Program-made: the position numbers and the translations under genes
Shown: piece by piece, positions 26,270 through 35,847 of the stretch
How the letters are laid out: each line of letters opens with the position of its first letter
How positions within the stretch are numbered: position 1 is the first letter of the stretch
NCBI GenBank assembly: GCA_913062955.1
Contig: CAJXZP010000015.1
Coordinates: 1 to 64,000, forward strand
Direction: 5' to 3'
DNA from: an uncultured Flavobacteriales bacterium
GTDB taxonomy: Bacteria; Bacteroidota; Bacteroidia; Flavobacteriales_G; Salibacteraceae
DNA length: 64,000 bases
Notes under the pieces: generated by a model
The model's input: the letters and a program-made list of their open reading frames with translations, nothing else
What the model was told of the DNA's origin: nothing
Databases searched by the model: none

Positions 26270-27183
26270 CACTGACGGAAGTATATGAAAAGGTAGGGGA
26301 AGGGATTCAGCTTTCGTTTGGCTATTTTATGGATCCGAATAAACGGATCTTTTTCGCATTTCTTATTACTTCCTTCCTATTATCCTATTATGTTTTCCGG
26401 TCCACGAGAGTCCAAGGTACTTTTCTAAAGTACGTTTTTAACGCAAAAGTCTGGATGGGGACTTCCCCATCAATAGATTATTGTTTTTTAGTATTTAACG
26501 GTGTTTTTAAGGTGTTTGCAATTGCCCCTTTGTTAGTTGTAGGCCTCTATGTGTCCTTTTATACCAAAGAATTTCTATTAGATCATTTGGGATATCTGGA
26601 ATTTGAAATCAGTGAGTTTTGGATCGTTACGCTTTATACAGTTACCTTATTTGTAGTGAAAGATTTCAGTAGCTATTGGGTACATTGGTTATTTCACAAA
26701 GTGCCATTTTTATGGCGTTTTCATAAAGTCCATCATTCGGCAAGGGTATTGAATCCAATTACTCAATATCGGATTCATCCTATAGAACTGGTGGCAAACA
26801 ACCTAAAGGGCTTAGTTGTATTTGGCGTGGTTACTGGAATATTTGATTTTTTATCAAACGGTAAGTTTAGTATTTACACCATATTTGGTGTAAATGTTCT
26901 CGGGTTTCTATTCCTGACTTTAGGAGCAAATTTACGGCATTCGCATGTTAAGCTAAAGTACCCATCCTGGCTTGAAAATTATCTGATTAGCCCAGTCCAA
27001 CATCAAATTCATCACAGCGATGACCCTCAACATTTTGATAGGAATTTTGGTTCTGTATTAGCCATTTGGGACCGATTGTTTGGAAGCTTAATCAAATCAA
27101 AAGGAATTCAACGAATTCGTTTTGGACTGGGAAAGGAAGAGAACTTGAGGTTCTCCTCCTTCTGGCGAAATTTATTTCCTTGA
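26266..27183 (+). CDS. Fatty acid hydroxylase / sterol desaturase family membrane protein
   Basis: A 305-residue protein with several membrane helices and the di-iron histidine clusters of the FA_hydroxylase family: HWLFH (His140, His144), HKVHH (153-157), and HQIHH (246-250), with RHSH at 224-227. Such enzymes hydroxylate or desaturate lipids using O2 and a di-iron centre. It overlaps the TonB receptor by 4 bp, so it is translationally coupled to an iron-type uptake system. It may need the iron, or may modify a membrane lipid or a substrate. Its substrate is unknown. Confidence 0.9.
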   Translation: MTLTEVYEKVGEGIQLSFGYFMDPNKRIFFAFLITSFLLSYYVFRSTRVQGTFLKYVFNAKVWMGTSPSIDYCFLVFNGVFKVFAIAPLLVVGLYVSFYTKEFLLDHLGYLEFEISEFWIVTLYTVTLFVVKDFSSYWVHWLFHKVPFLWRFHKVHHSARVLNPITQYRIHPIELVANNLKGLVVFGVVTGIFDFLSNGKFSIYTIFGVNVLGFLFLTLGANLRHSHVKLKYPSWLENYLISPVQHQIHHSDDPQHFDRNFGSVLAIWDRLFGSLIKSKGIQRIRFGLGKEENLRFSSFWRNLFP

Positions 27184-27192
27184 TAGTTGAAA

Positions 27193-27846
27193 TTATAAGC
27201 TAGCAAATAAGTGATCCAATGTCACATCATTTTGATCGGATAGGTCTCGGTATTTGCTGAAACGAACCGTATTTAATTGCTCGAAAAATGAATTTTCAGT
27301 TTGAATATAATTAATACAAAATTCGGTTCCTTCGGTAACTAAGATGCAGTTCTTATTCGAATCAAAAATGGTATTATTCAATAGGTCCGTGGTATTTACT
27401 TGATATTTCTCAATCAGCATTTGCGTAAGTCTTTCTCTATCCACAGCATTGGCATAAGAAAAAGTGTAATTGAAAAAAAACAATTTGTCTTGAAAAAAAT
27501 GCATCTCTATTTTTACATTCTGTCCTGCAATTCTACGTTTAAAAACTGCTATTTTACGGTCTAATCCCTTCGATTTATTGGATACTCGAAATGTACATTT
27601 TGGTAACGCCTTTCTGACACTTCTATAAGTAGATCCAAAAGTAATACGGTCCGAATAATTGATGGGATTAGTGGTGGTAATTTCCGTTCTTGAATTATAG
27701 GAATCATAAATGGTATGATATCCATTTAACTGGTTGTATTTTTCTACCGATCCAAAAGAATAAAAGTCTTCCGTATTACCCTGGTTAGCCTTTAAAAAAG
27801 AAGGTAGGAAACTGGAAAGTTTGTGAAATGAAAATGATTGTGCCAC
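27193..27846 (-). CDS. Hypothetical protein, paralogue of the gene at 28080
   Basis: A 217-residue protein starting at GTG, with no signal peptide or membrane helix. I do not recognise a family. It aligns by eye with the neighbouring protein across its central part, including VKIEMHFFQDKLFFFNYTF, the YQV segment, the TIFDSNKNCILV segment, and a similarly placed ITFGSTYRSV strand. The mix of charged beta strands suggests a small cytoplasmic alpha/beta protein. It ends 9 bp from the convergent hydroxylase gene. A perfect TAnnTTTG element lies about 55 bp upstream. Confidence 0.72.
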   Translation of the reverse strand: MAQSFSFHKLSSFLPSFLKANQGNTEDFYSFGSVEKYNQLNGYHTIYDSYNSRTEITTTNPINYSDRITFGSTYRSVRKALPKCTFRVSNKSKGLDRKIAVFKRRIAGQNVKIEMHFFQDKLFFFNYTFSYANAVDRERLTQMLIEKYQVNTTDLLNNTIFDSNKNCILVTEGTEFCINYIQTENSFFEQLNTVRFSKYRDLSDQNDVTLDHLFASL

Positions 27847-27901
27847 TGTAGTAAGAATGAAATTATTTCTAGTTGTTTACGTATCCGAAATCATCGGACT
27901 G

Positions 27902-27909
27902 CAAATGTA
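27902..27909 (-). promoter_or_regulatory. -7 promoter element of the gene at 27193
   Basis: The minus strand reads TACATTTG, a perfect TAnnTTTG match, about 55 bp before the GTG start. No clear -33 TTG is seen. Confidence 0.4.
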
Positions 27910-28079
27910 GGTTGGTTTAGAAACGATTCCATGGGAATCCTTTATTCTTAATAGTATTGAGTGTTTAATTAAAAACTGGATGTTGAGAACTAATTTTAAA
28001 TGGAGTTGACCGAACGATTTCTATCCTACAGGAAATATCTTCCCCAAAAAAAACATTCACTAGTACATGGTGAAATGAG

Positions 28080-28721
28080 TTAGATGGAATTAATCACGGG
28101 TGCTGAAGTCAAATGGTAATCTGCAATAAGTTGGTTGTCTGATTTTGTGATGGCTTTTACTAAGGTATTAAAGAAGGGGGAGTCCATAGCTGTAAAATGT
28201 ACTTCAAAAGTTGCCAAATCTCTAATTTGAATACAATTATTGAAGTTGTCGAAAATACTATATAAAGTAAGATCGACATCTTTAACTTGATAGGTTGAAA
28301 TTAAGGATTTCATCATGTTTATTCTCAAGTTGGGGGAGGCCTCATGAAACATTAACTTGAAAAAGAACAATTTGTTTTTATGAAAATGCATCTCAATTTG
28401 AACCGCTTGGTTATTTACGATTTCATCAAATAATAAAATTTTTCGATTCACTCCTTGCGTGTTAAACAAAGCCATTTTTGGGATGGAAGTCATTTGTTCA
28501 CTTACCGTTTTGGGTGATGCTCCAAAAGGAATAGCTGAAGAGTGTTCTATTTTCATCAAACTACTTAAGGGTCTTTTTAATTTATTACGCTCGTAAATGT
28601 TTTGATAAGACTTGAGTATCGCATACTCTTCTAGTTTAGTTGGCTTTATGGGATCACCCTTGGTAAGGGTGCTTCCAAAAATAGAACTTACCGTTTTTGT
28701 AAAAAAATTACTTAACATCAT
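28080..28721 (-). CDS. Hypothetical protein, paralogue of the gene at 27193
   Basis: A 213-residue protein with no signal peptide. It shares the central motif VQIEMHFHKNKLFFFKLMF with the neighbouring gene. The flanking segments IPFGASPKTV, NRKILLFDEI, YQVKDVDL and SIFDNFNNCIQI follow in the same order and spacing. The N-terminal 60 residues are not conserved between the two. The genes are in tandem on the same strand, 233 bp apart, which suggests an old duplication. Function unknown. Confidence 0.72.
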   Translation of the reverse strand: MMLSNFFTKTVSSIFGSTLTKGDPIKPTKLEEYAILKSYQNIYERNKLKRPLSSLMKIEHSSAIPFGASPKTVSEQMTSIPKMALFNTQGVNRKILLFDEIVNNQAVQIEMHFHKNKLFFFKLMFHEASPNLRINMMKSLISTYQVKDVDLTLYSIFDNFNNCIQIRDLATFEVHFTAMDSPFFNTLVKAITKSDNQLIADYHLTSAPVINSI

Positions 28722-29089
28722 TGGTATTAGGTTGTTGTTTGCAATTAGGACTAAAATAAGTAGAATTTTAACATGATTATTAATTGGACTTAATGGTTAA
28801 TGGTATTGAATCTAGGGTTACATAGGTCGCGAAAATTTTAGAAAAGTCACTCAAGGATCTCTTTTTTTTTATCCAAGAAGAGAACTGAAAACGCCTCCTG
28901 TTTTTAAACTAATAGGTCTCCAATTTTAATTAAAATGTCATTTAAAATATTTGACCGAATATCTAAAATGGGAGCTATTCCCTCCATATAATTTGTAATA
29001 AGTGCCATCATACGGCTTTGACCCTTTGTGTTTTAGGGGGGCAAGTCTTGGGTATGGAACAAATATTATTGGATAATCCTTTATAAATA
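28722..29089. other. Intergenic region without recognisable gene
   Basis: This 368-bp gap separates a minus-strand gene from the plus-strand PKD gene, so it should hold two divergent promoters. I see no consensus TAnnTTTG close to either start, no hairpin with a T-run, and no reading frame that looks coding. Confidence 0.6.
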
Positions 29090-32000
29090 ATGAGTATGTG
29101 TTATAGTATAAACAGTGAAGGTAGGTATATATCAAGTTTTAAAATCTTATGGATATTTATTGCATTGATGTCGTTTACTGAAGTTGAGGGTCAAATTACG
29201 GCAAATTTTGATGCGGATAAAGTAATGGGGTGTGGTCCAATGGCCGTGACCTTTACAGATATGTCTATTGGATCAGGGATAATTTATAGGAAGTGGGACT
29301 TTGGAAATGGTAATGTGGCCATTGGGAATTCTCAGGTTGCTTCTGTTATATATCTAAATACAGGGTTTTACGATGTGTCTCTTACTGTATCGAATGGGGT
29401 CGACACGAATGTTATTGTAAAAAGTAGTTGGATTAATGTGATCCCGGAGCCAGTCATACAAATTTCTGTTTCGGATTCATTTGGATGTGCCCCTTTGAAT
29501 CTACAAGTATTTGATTTGGGTGTCAATTCTTCGGTTCCTGTTGTGGGTTGGGAATGGGATTTTAAGGATGGTACGGTCCCGGATACCAATCAGAATACAT
29601 CTCATACGTATTTCGTTGGAGGGGATTATTTTTTACACCTAAAAGTGACCGATTCTCTAGGTTGCTTTGGCAATGATTCAATTACCTTTCCAATTACGGT
29701 TTCTGACCCCCAAGCCCAGTTTGATGCGGTGTCTGCCACTTTTTCTTGTGATTCTTCGTTAAACCTAAGTGTTGTGAATCAGTCTACGGGGATTGGTTCT
29801 CTTAGTTCTTTATGGACATTAAACGCACAGGTATTTACCTCTCAAGATTTACAAACTATTTTAATTGCTCCAAATAATTATGATTTGGAACTTGCGATTA
29901 CAGATAGCCTAGGATGCCAGGATACACTGTTGAAGTCTAATTTTGCATTATTAAGAAGAAACAATTACACCGTTTCCATAAGTGATACTGTATGCCCCGG
30001 TGTGGAGGAATGGTATCATATTAACGGCCCAAGCGGGTCCGTTTTTTCATGGGATTTTGGGAATGGAAATGTTCGGGTTGGTAATTCTGTGAAATTTGAG
30101 TTGGAAGGATTCGGTGGTCACGCTGTTAAGGTATACGCAGACGATTTAAGCGGGTGTTTGGATACCATAACTACGTGGGTCATTGTTGATTCTGTTCTAG
30201 CTGATTTTAGTTCCTTTCCCCACTTTTCTTGCCAGACCCCAATGGTGGTTAAATATTTGGAAACTTCTATTGGGAATATTCGTTCTTTTGAATGGGATTT
30301 AGGGTCAGGAACCCACTCTATGTCACAGCTATTGAGTGATACCTTATATTCTACAGGGGTTTATAATGATACCCTAACGGTCATATCTGATTATGGGTGT
30401 GAAAATTCCATCATTAAATTGGGGAACGATACACTTGAAATTACTAAATCTATTTTCTTGCCAGATATGGTGGAGGGTTGTGCCCCTTTAACCGTAAATT
30501 TTCAGAATTTGACGGCTAATGTTGGTAGAATTAAACGTACGATCTGGAATTTTGATTTAATAGGTGGAACCATTGCTCCCAGTTTTGCGTTTGCCCCAAC
30601 TCATACTTTTAACAACCCTGGCCGGTATACCGTAGAATTGGAAATTATTTTGGAAAATGGTTGTTCTTCAACATCTACTCATCTAATAGTTGTCGGCACT
30701 AAACAAGTAGCTCTTTTTACTATCGATACAAATTATTCCTGTGCAGGTATTCCAATTGGTTTCACGAATCTTTCTCAAAATAGTGCTACTATTAATTCTT
30801 ATTATTGGGATTTTGGAGATGGTTTCCATTCAGTGAGCTTTGGACCCAATCATTCGTTTAGAGATACCGGGTATTTGGATATATCCTTGGTGGTCGGATA
30901 TAATGGGTGTTATGATACTAGTATTGTTGATTCCGCCATTTTTATTTCCGGACCGGTGTTAAATTTTAAGCCTTCCGTGAACTGTGAGTTTCCGAATCAA
31001 ATCTCTTTTCAACCCCAAATAAAAGGGGCGACTGATGTGTATTGGGATTTTGGCGATGGGAGTCCAATTGATTCAAGTTTTTGGGGGGTACATCATACGT
31101 ATGCACTAATAGATTCCAATTATGCTGTTCGGTTTTGGGGACAGGATACCATTAGTGGTTGTTTGTATTCCCGAAAAAGAACGGTTAAAATACGGTTTTT
31201 AGAAGGGGAACTTAATCTAAGCGATTCCATAATTTGTAGGTTTGACTCGGTACATTTTGATGTTTTGGGTTCGAGTAATGCAACATCAAAAGTGAGATGG
31301 TCTTTTGACAATTTTGGATCTCTGGTAAAGGGTGGGAAGATAATTTCAAAAGGCTTTTCTAAGAGAGGGAGTCACCCAGTATATGCCATTGTATCGGATG
31401 TAAATGGATGTCGTGATACGGTGATGGCGGAGGTAAAAGTATTTGCTCCAAAAACCAATTGGGCAGTGGATAGTAATTTAGGGTGTGCCCCCTTATTGGT
31501 TAATTTTTTTGATTCTACTCAGAGTGATACAAATATTGTAAGCTGGGAATGGCAGTTTGGTGATGGTACCACTTCTTCCATAAGAAATCCCATTAAAACA
31601 TTTACATCAAATAGGAACGCTAGTTTTTCAATAAAACTAAAAGTAACGGATACGCTAGGTTGTATTGGTGTTTTTAGAAGATCAAAATATATACAGATAA
31701 AGAAACCGAGAGCAAAATTTACTATTGGGAATCAGGAACATTGTTTAGGAGATAGTTTGCAATTGACTAAAGTGCCTGGTTATTATGCCCAATATTTATG
31801 GGGCTTTGGAGATGGTAGCCAGTCAACCGTGAAAAACCCTTCTAAGTCATTTTCAAATGCGGGTCTGTTTTTAATCGATCTGGTGGTTACAGATAAGTTC
31901 GGTTGTGCAGATAGCTTTAGTTCACTTCTACCCGTAGAAGTTCATGAATTGCCTCAGGTAAATATTATCGCTACTGATACGATTGATAATTGTTATCCTG

Positions 32001-33460
32001 CTAGTTTTACCCTAGAAAACACGAACTCCATCCCGAATACGCAGCTATGGGAATGGGGGTTTGGAGATGGCTCAACTGTATTGCAGAATACCAGTATGCC
32101 CGTTTTTCATACCTATAATAGACCCGGTAGATTTGATGTGACCCTTAAGGTAACCACACAATTTGGTTGTGCTGACTCTCTTACCACACCTAGGTTGATA
32201 ACGGTAAATGGCCCTACCGGGAAAATCGTCATTCAGACAAATACGGCTTGTTTGAAAAATAATTTCGAATTTGGATTGACTGAAGTAAATAAAACTGCAA
32301 AATCATTTGTTTGGGATTTTGGAGATGGTATTCTGGATACCGTACTTAATTCCATTCCTAATATGACACATACGTACCAAAATGAAATGCATTACACGGT
32401 GACTCTTTTGGTTTCAGATAGTCTTGGACAATGTATTAAAAGCGACCAGGTAGAAATTGATTTGATAAATGTGGAGGCCAGTATCTTAATGGATGATACG
32501 ATTGGATGTAGCCCTGTTAAAATGAAATTTAACAGTAACTCTAAGGGAGCAAATGAATATTTATGGATAATGGGAAATCGTCAGGTTTCTTCGGATTCTG
32601 TATATTTTCAGAATTTTTTGGACTCGGGTAAATTTAGGGTGACATTAATAGTACGGAATGATTCCTTATTCTGTAGTGATACAGCTGTACAGGAGTTTGT
32701 AGTTTTTTTGACTCCTGTATTGACGGTTTCACCAGATACTCTGGTTTGTCAGGGTGACCAGATAAAATTATCGGTTTTGGGTGCCGATGTGTATCAGTGG
32801 AATCCTGGTTTTGCTGTGGTCGATTCTTTATCCAATAAACCATTAACTCATATTTTTGAGAATACAATATTCTCGGTCACGGGGGTAAATAAGAATGGAT
32901 GCCAGGCAACCGAGTTTGTTGAACTGGAAGTGATAAAGCCACCTCAATTGTTGAGTTTTCCAACGGATACCTCTATTTTTAAAGGGGAGGAGTTACCGGT
33001 AATAATTAGCGCAAATGATCGGATTGTTTTGAATTGGGAATCGAATGAATTTATGAGTTGTGAGGATTGTTTTGATCCCTATTTACAGCCCAGCTCGAAG
33101 GCCGAATATACGTTGGTTTATTCAGATGAATATTATTGTTTCGTTCAGGATACCTCTTTTTCCGTGGATGTATTAGATTACACGGTGTTTATTCCAAATA
33201 GTTTTTCTCCCAATAATGATGGTCTTAATGATGTTTTCATACCGGTCACAAGTGGGGTTCGTAAATTAATGTATATGTACATTTATGATAATTGGGGAAA
33301 ACTAGTGTTTGAATCAACCGACCTTAATCAAGGATGGAATGGAACAATAAATGGGAAAAATGCCTCAAGAAACTCCATGTTTGTTTATAAATTGAAAGTG
33401 ATTGGGGAAGATTCTAAAACTTCCGAGTTTATGGGTTCGGTAATGCTGTTAGCACCCTAA
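29090..33460 (+). CDS. PKD-repeat surface protein with type-B T9SS sorting domain
   Basis: A 1456-residue secreted protein. A signal peptide (FKILWIFIALMSFTEVEGQ) follows a 15-residue N-region. Then come about thirteen PKD-like modules recognisable by WDFGNG, WDFKDG, WDFGDG, WEWQFGDG, WGFGDG and similar motifs, each followed by a TYxxxGxYxVxL strand and usually a conserved DSLGC-type Cys. The last 90 residues (SFSPNNDGLNDVFIP, then YDNWGKLVFESTDLNQGWNG) are the gliding-motility/CHU_C type-B T9SS C-terminal domain. It is exported by T9SS and probably forms a surface adhesin. A specific ligand cannot be inferred. A terminator follows. Confidence 0.92.
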   Translation: MSMCYSINSEGRYISSFKILWIFIALMSFTEVEGQITANFDADKVMGCGPMAVTFTDMSIGSGIIYRKWDFGNGNVAIGNSQVASVIYLNTGFYDVSLTVSNGVDTNVIVKSSWINVIPEPVIQISVSDSFGCAPLNLQVFDLGVNSSVPVVGWEWDFKDGTVPDTNQNTSHTYFVGGDYFLHLKVTDSLGCFGNDSITFPITVSDPQAQFDAVSATFSCDSSLNLSVVNQSTGIGSLSSLWTLNAQVFTSQDLQTILIAPNNYDLELAITDSLGCQDTLLKSNFALLRRNNYTVSISDTVCPGVEEWYHINGPSGSVFSWDFGNGNVRVGNSVKFELEGFGGHAVKVYADDLSGCLDTITTWVIVDSVLADFSSFPHFSCQTPMVVKYLETSIGNIRSFEWDLGSGTHSMSQLLSDTLYSTGVYNDTLTVISDYGCENSIIKLGNDTLEITKSIFLPDMVEGCAPLTVNFQNLTANVGRIKRTIWNFDLIGGTIAPSFAFAPTHTFNNPGRYTVELEIILENGCSSTSTHLIVVGTKQVALFTIDTNYSCAGIPIGFTNLSQNSATINSYYWDFGDGFHSVSFGPNHSFRDTGYLDISLVVGYNGCYDTSIVDSAIFISGPVLNFKPSVNCEFPNQISFQPQIKGATDVYWDFGDGSPIDSSFWGVHHTYALIDSNYAVRFWGQDTISGCLYSRKRTVKIRFLEGELNLSDSIICRFDSVHFDVLGSSNATSKVRWSFDNFGSLVKGGKIISKGFSKRGSHPVYAIVSDVNGCRDTVMAEVKVFAPKTNWAVDSNLGCAPLLVNFFDSTQSDTNIVSWEWQFGDGTTSSIRNPIKTFTSNRNASFSIKLKVTDTLGCIGVFRRSKYIQIKKPRAKFTIGNQEHCLGDSLQLTKVPGYYAQYLWGFGDGSQSTVKNPSKSFSNAGLFLIDLVVTDKFGCADSFSSLLPVEVHELPQVNIIATDTIDNCYPASFTLENTNSIPNTQLWEWGFGDGSTVLQNTSMPVFHTYNRPGRFDVTLKVTTQFGCADSLTTPRLITVNGPTGKIVIQTNTACLKNNFEFGLTEVNKTAKSFVWDFGDGILDTVLNSIPNMTHTYQNEMHYTVTLLVSDSLGQCIKSDQVEIDLINVEASILMDDTIGCSPVKMKFNSNSKGANEYLWIMGNRQVSSDSVYFQNFLDSGKFRVTLIVRNDSLFCSDTAVQEFVVFLTPVLTVSPDTLVCQGDQIKLSVLGADVYQWNPGFAVVDSLSNKPLTHIFENTIFSVTGVNKNGCQATEFVELEVIKPPQLLSFPTDTSIFKGEELPVIISANDRIVLNWESNEFMSCEDCFDPYLQPSSKAEYTLVYSDEYYCFVQDTSFSVDVLDYTVFIPNSFSPNNDGLNDVFIPVTSGVRKLMYMYIYDNWGKLVFESTDLNQGWNGTINGKNASRNSMFVYKLKVIGEDSKTSEFMGSVMLLAP

Positions 33461-33500
33461 ATGTCAACTCAAAATGGGGTGCCTATATTATATAGACATT

Positions 33501-33541
33501 AAAAAACAGGGACCGATATATTGTGGATCCCTGTTTTTTTT
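33501..33541 (+). terminator. Terminator of the PKD gene
   Basis: AAAAAACAGGGA pairs with TCCCTGTTTTTTT around a loop of about 15 nt (CC/GG continues the stem past one bulged A), about 40 bp after the stop codon. The A-tract and T-tract make it potentially bidirectional, so it could also serve the PAS gene on the other strand. Confidence 0.85.
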
Positions 33542-33578
33542 AGATTATTAAATATTGAATTTACGTTTTTAAAAGGAG

Positions 33579-35186
33579 TTAATTTGGGGGGAGAATGGAG
33601 TCGTAAATAAAGTGTTCATTTCCAATTGTTTTTGTAGCTGTTTTTTCGGTAGGGATTAATTCTTGGATTATACCAAAAATGGATTCCGGCCATGCTCTCT
33701 TAAAGGTAGTCTGGGCAATAATTTTAATCTTTTTTGTTTGGTTGTTTGCACAAATAGTTTCTAAAATTATTTCAACCTTATCCTTTGTAGTCGTTGAATT
33801 TCGGATAAATTGAATGAGTCGAAATTTATCATATGGATTGACTAACTTAAATAGATATATGAATTTGAATTTGGAGCTATTCAGGTTAAGTGATAAAATC
33901 GAGTTGACTTCCTTAGAACAGACCAGTTGTTTTTTTGAAAATGAATATTCAAAATGTCCAGTTTGTGAAAAACTTAGGGCTCTCAAGGAATTCAGTCCGT
34001 TTTTTTGAGCCTTTTTCATTTTTTTTAAACTAGATTGGATTTGGGTTTTAAAGGAGGTTATGTCTTGTGTAAAACCTTGGAGTTCGGTGGTCGATTTGTG
34101 GAAGTAATTAACTCGTAACCATTTTACTCTTTTGTTTTTGTTTTGGATCCTAAACTCGAGTTGATCATGAAAATTTGGTTGACCTGCATTAATAATCGCG
34201 TATCCCAATCTTGTTTTTAGTTCGTCTAGGTCTTCGGGATGTACCGATTTTAAAATAAATTCTTGAAAAGAGAGATGTGTTTTTGTAGCGAAATGTTTAA
34301 AAAGTAATTGATGTTCTCTTGTTTGGGTTACCTCAAGGGTATGAATATTCATAACCCATCCACCTATTTTGGCGAATTTTTGAAATTTTGAAAGCTCATT
34401 TTTGGCTTTGATTAGCTTAAGTTTAGTCCTTTTTTGTGGCGTAATATCCCGAATGGCGATAATTCCAATCAGCTCATCGTGTGAATCTGTGAAAAAACTA
34501 GCTTCGAAAATAACATTAAAGGGAGAACCGTTTTTGGTATTTACATGTACCTCATAAGGAGTCGTGATATGCTTTTCAACGTTGTTGATTACCTGAAATC
34601 GTTGCCCTTCCATTACAATTTCTTGAATTATGTTTTTACCCAATACCTCATCTAAGGTATAGCCAAACATTTCGAGAAAAGATTTATTTACATTTAAGGC
34701 AATTCCATTTTTATGAACTAGCACCCCAGCAAACGTTGTATTCAATATGCTCTGAAATTTGGCATTACTTTCGACTAGTTTGTCTTTTGAATTTTCTAAA
34801 TTGTTGGTTAAATAACTAATTAGTAAAACTTGCTTAACTTCATTTAAACCACTGAAAATGGGTATGAATTGGTTTTTTTTGATATATAATACTCGATTAA
34901 TGAAAACCCTTTCTTCACTATTAATTGTGGTTTTTTCAAAAATGGTTTTGTTTAAATTTTGGTTTAAATGAACGAGTGACTGAGAGCTAATTACGTTCCC
35001 TAGTAATTGATACAGTGTTTTACCAATAATTTGAGCTTTGTTTGCTTTGTTGTTTTGAAGAGCATTTTCATTACAATCTACAATTTTGAATTCCGAAGGT
35101 AAGGATGGTTCGAAAATGAGTATTCGAAATTGAGAGTGACTTGATATGGCGTTATAGTAACTATTGGATTGCTGGAGATCTTTCAT
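33579..35186 (-). CDS. Multi-PAS sensor protein without output domain
   Basis: A 535-residue cytoplasmic protein with four PAS-like modules at about 10-130, 140-255, 270-390 and 400-515. PAS2 is the clearest: FQSILNTTFAGVLVHKNGIA, FGYTLDEVLGKN, and ending IAIRDITPQKR. PAS3 has a typical PAC end (LQGFTQDITSFKTQ). There is no histidine-kinase, GGDEF, EAL or DNA-binding domain. It may act as a sensory adaptor for the two kinases encoded upstream on the same strand. The 661-bp gap to the kinase genes argues against one tight operon. Confidence 0.78.
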   Translation of the reverse strand: MKDLQQSNSYYNAISSHSQFRILIFEPSLPSEFKIVDCNENALQNNKANKAQIIGKTLYQLLGNVISSQSLVHLNQNLNKTIFEKTTINSEERVFINRVLYIKKNQFIPIFSGLNEVKQVLLISYLTNNLENSKDKLVESNAKFQSILNTTFAGVLVHKNGIALNVNKSFLEMFGYTLDEVLGKNIIQEIVMEGQRFQVINNVEKHITTPYEVHVNTKNGSPFNVIFEASFFTDSHDELIGIIAIRDITPQKRTKLKLIKAKNELSKFQKFAKIGGWVMNIHTLEVTQTREHQLLFKHFATKTHLSFQEFILKSVHPEDLDELKTRLGYAIINAGQPNFHDQLEFRIQNKNKRVKWLRVNYFHKSTTELQGFTQDITSFKTQIQSSLKKMKKAQKNGLNSLRALSFSQTGHFEYSFSKKQLVCSKEVNSILSLNLNSSKFKFIYLFKLVNPYDKFRLIQFIRNSTTTKDKVEIILETICANNQTKKIKIIAQTTFKRAWPESIFGIIQELIPTEKTATKTIGNEHFIYDSILPPN

Positions 35187-35847
35187 AATACCAGAGTTTT
35201 TTGTTTCGTTTCTTAGGCTTTTGTTTTTATCAGTGTTATCAGTGTTATTAGTGGTATTTATTTTCGTTAGATGCGCTAGGGGAGTAAAGGTATTAAGGAC
35301 CTTTCTAAATTTGGATCATTCATACCCATGGACATGCAGGAATCTAAATGTGCCTTTTTCACCCAATTGTTACTTATCTTAATCCGTGTTCTTCGATAGC
35401 GAATTACGTAAATAATTAAGTCGGAATTTGGCTGGAGACTTTTCGAATCAGGCCCATGATCCATTGGCGGAGCTATTATTATCATTTTTTAAAATCTATT
35501 GAGAAGGAATGTTTTGGCGTGGTTTTGTTTCCATTTTAGTCAAAGTTATTGGTTTAAAAGACTGTGCATTTTAAAATTCAACTCAAATTCATTAGTTATT
35601 TGGTCATACAATGTTTTTTTTCGACTTTTTTAATTCTAACTATTAAAACCATTGAGTGCGCTGGGATTAGCTAAATATAGTTTTGAATTTAAGTCGCCAT
35701 AATTTGTCTGAAGTATGGTTGGAATGAATTTTCTGTTCAGTTCTGATGTTTTAGTTGAAAATTTACCCGTTTTTGAGACAGAATTGAAGTCCTGACTCTA
35801 AAGTATTATACCGAGTGATTCATCAATAAGGAATAAAGGTCTCCTGA
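35187..35847. other. Intergenic region without recognisable gene
   Basis: This 661-bp gap lies between the PAS-only gene and the REC-kinase gene. Short frames exist on both strands but none shows a signal peptide, conserved motif or coding-like composition. A small direct repeat (ATCAGTGTT twice) is at about 35229-35247. I see no tRNA, riboswitch or clear terminator. Confidence 0.55.

Noticed and set aside
27193-28721. The two unknown paralogues as a toxin-immunity or defence pair
   Set aside because: There is no catalytic or nucleic-acid-binding motif, no overlap, and they are paralogues of each other, which does not fit a toxin with its antidote.
35276-35485. A 69-codon minus-strand frame in the gap before the PAS-only gene
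   Set aside because: No recognisable motif, no hydrophobic signal, and composition unlike the neighbouring genes.
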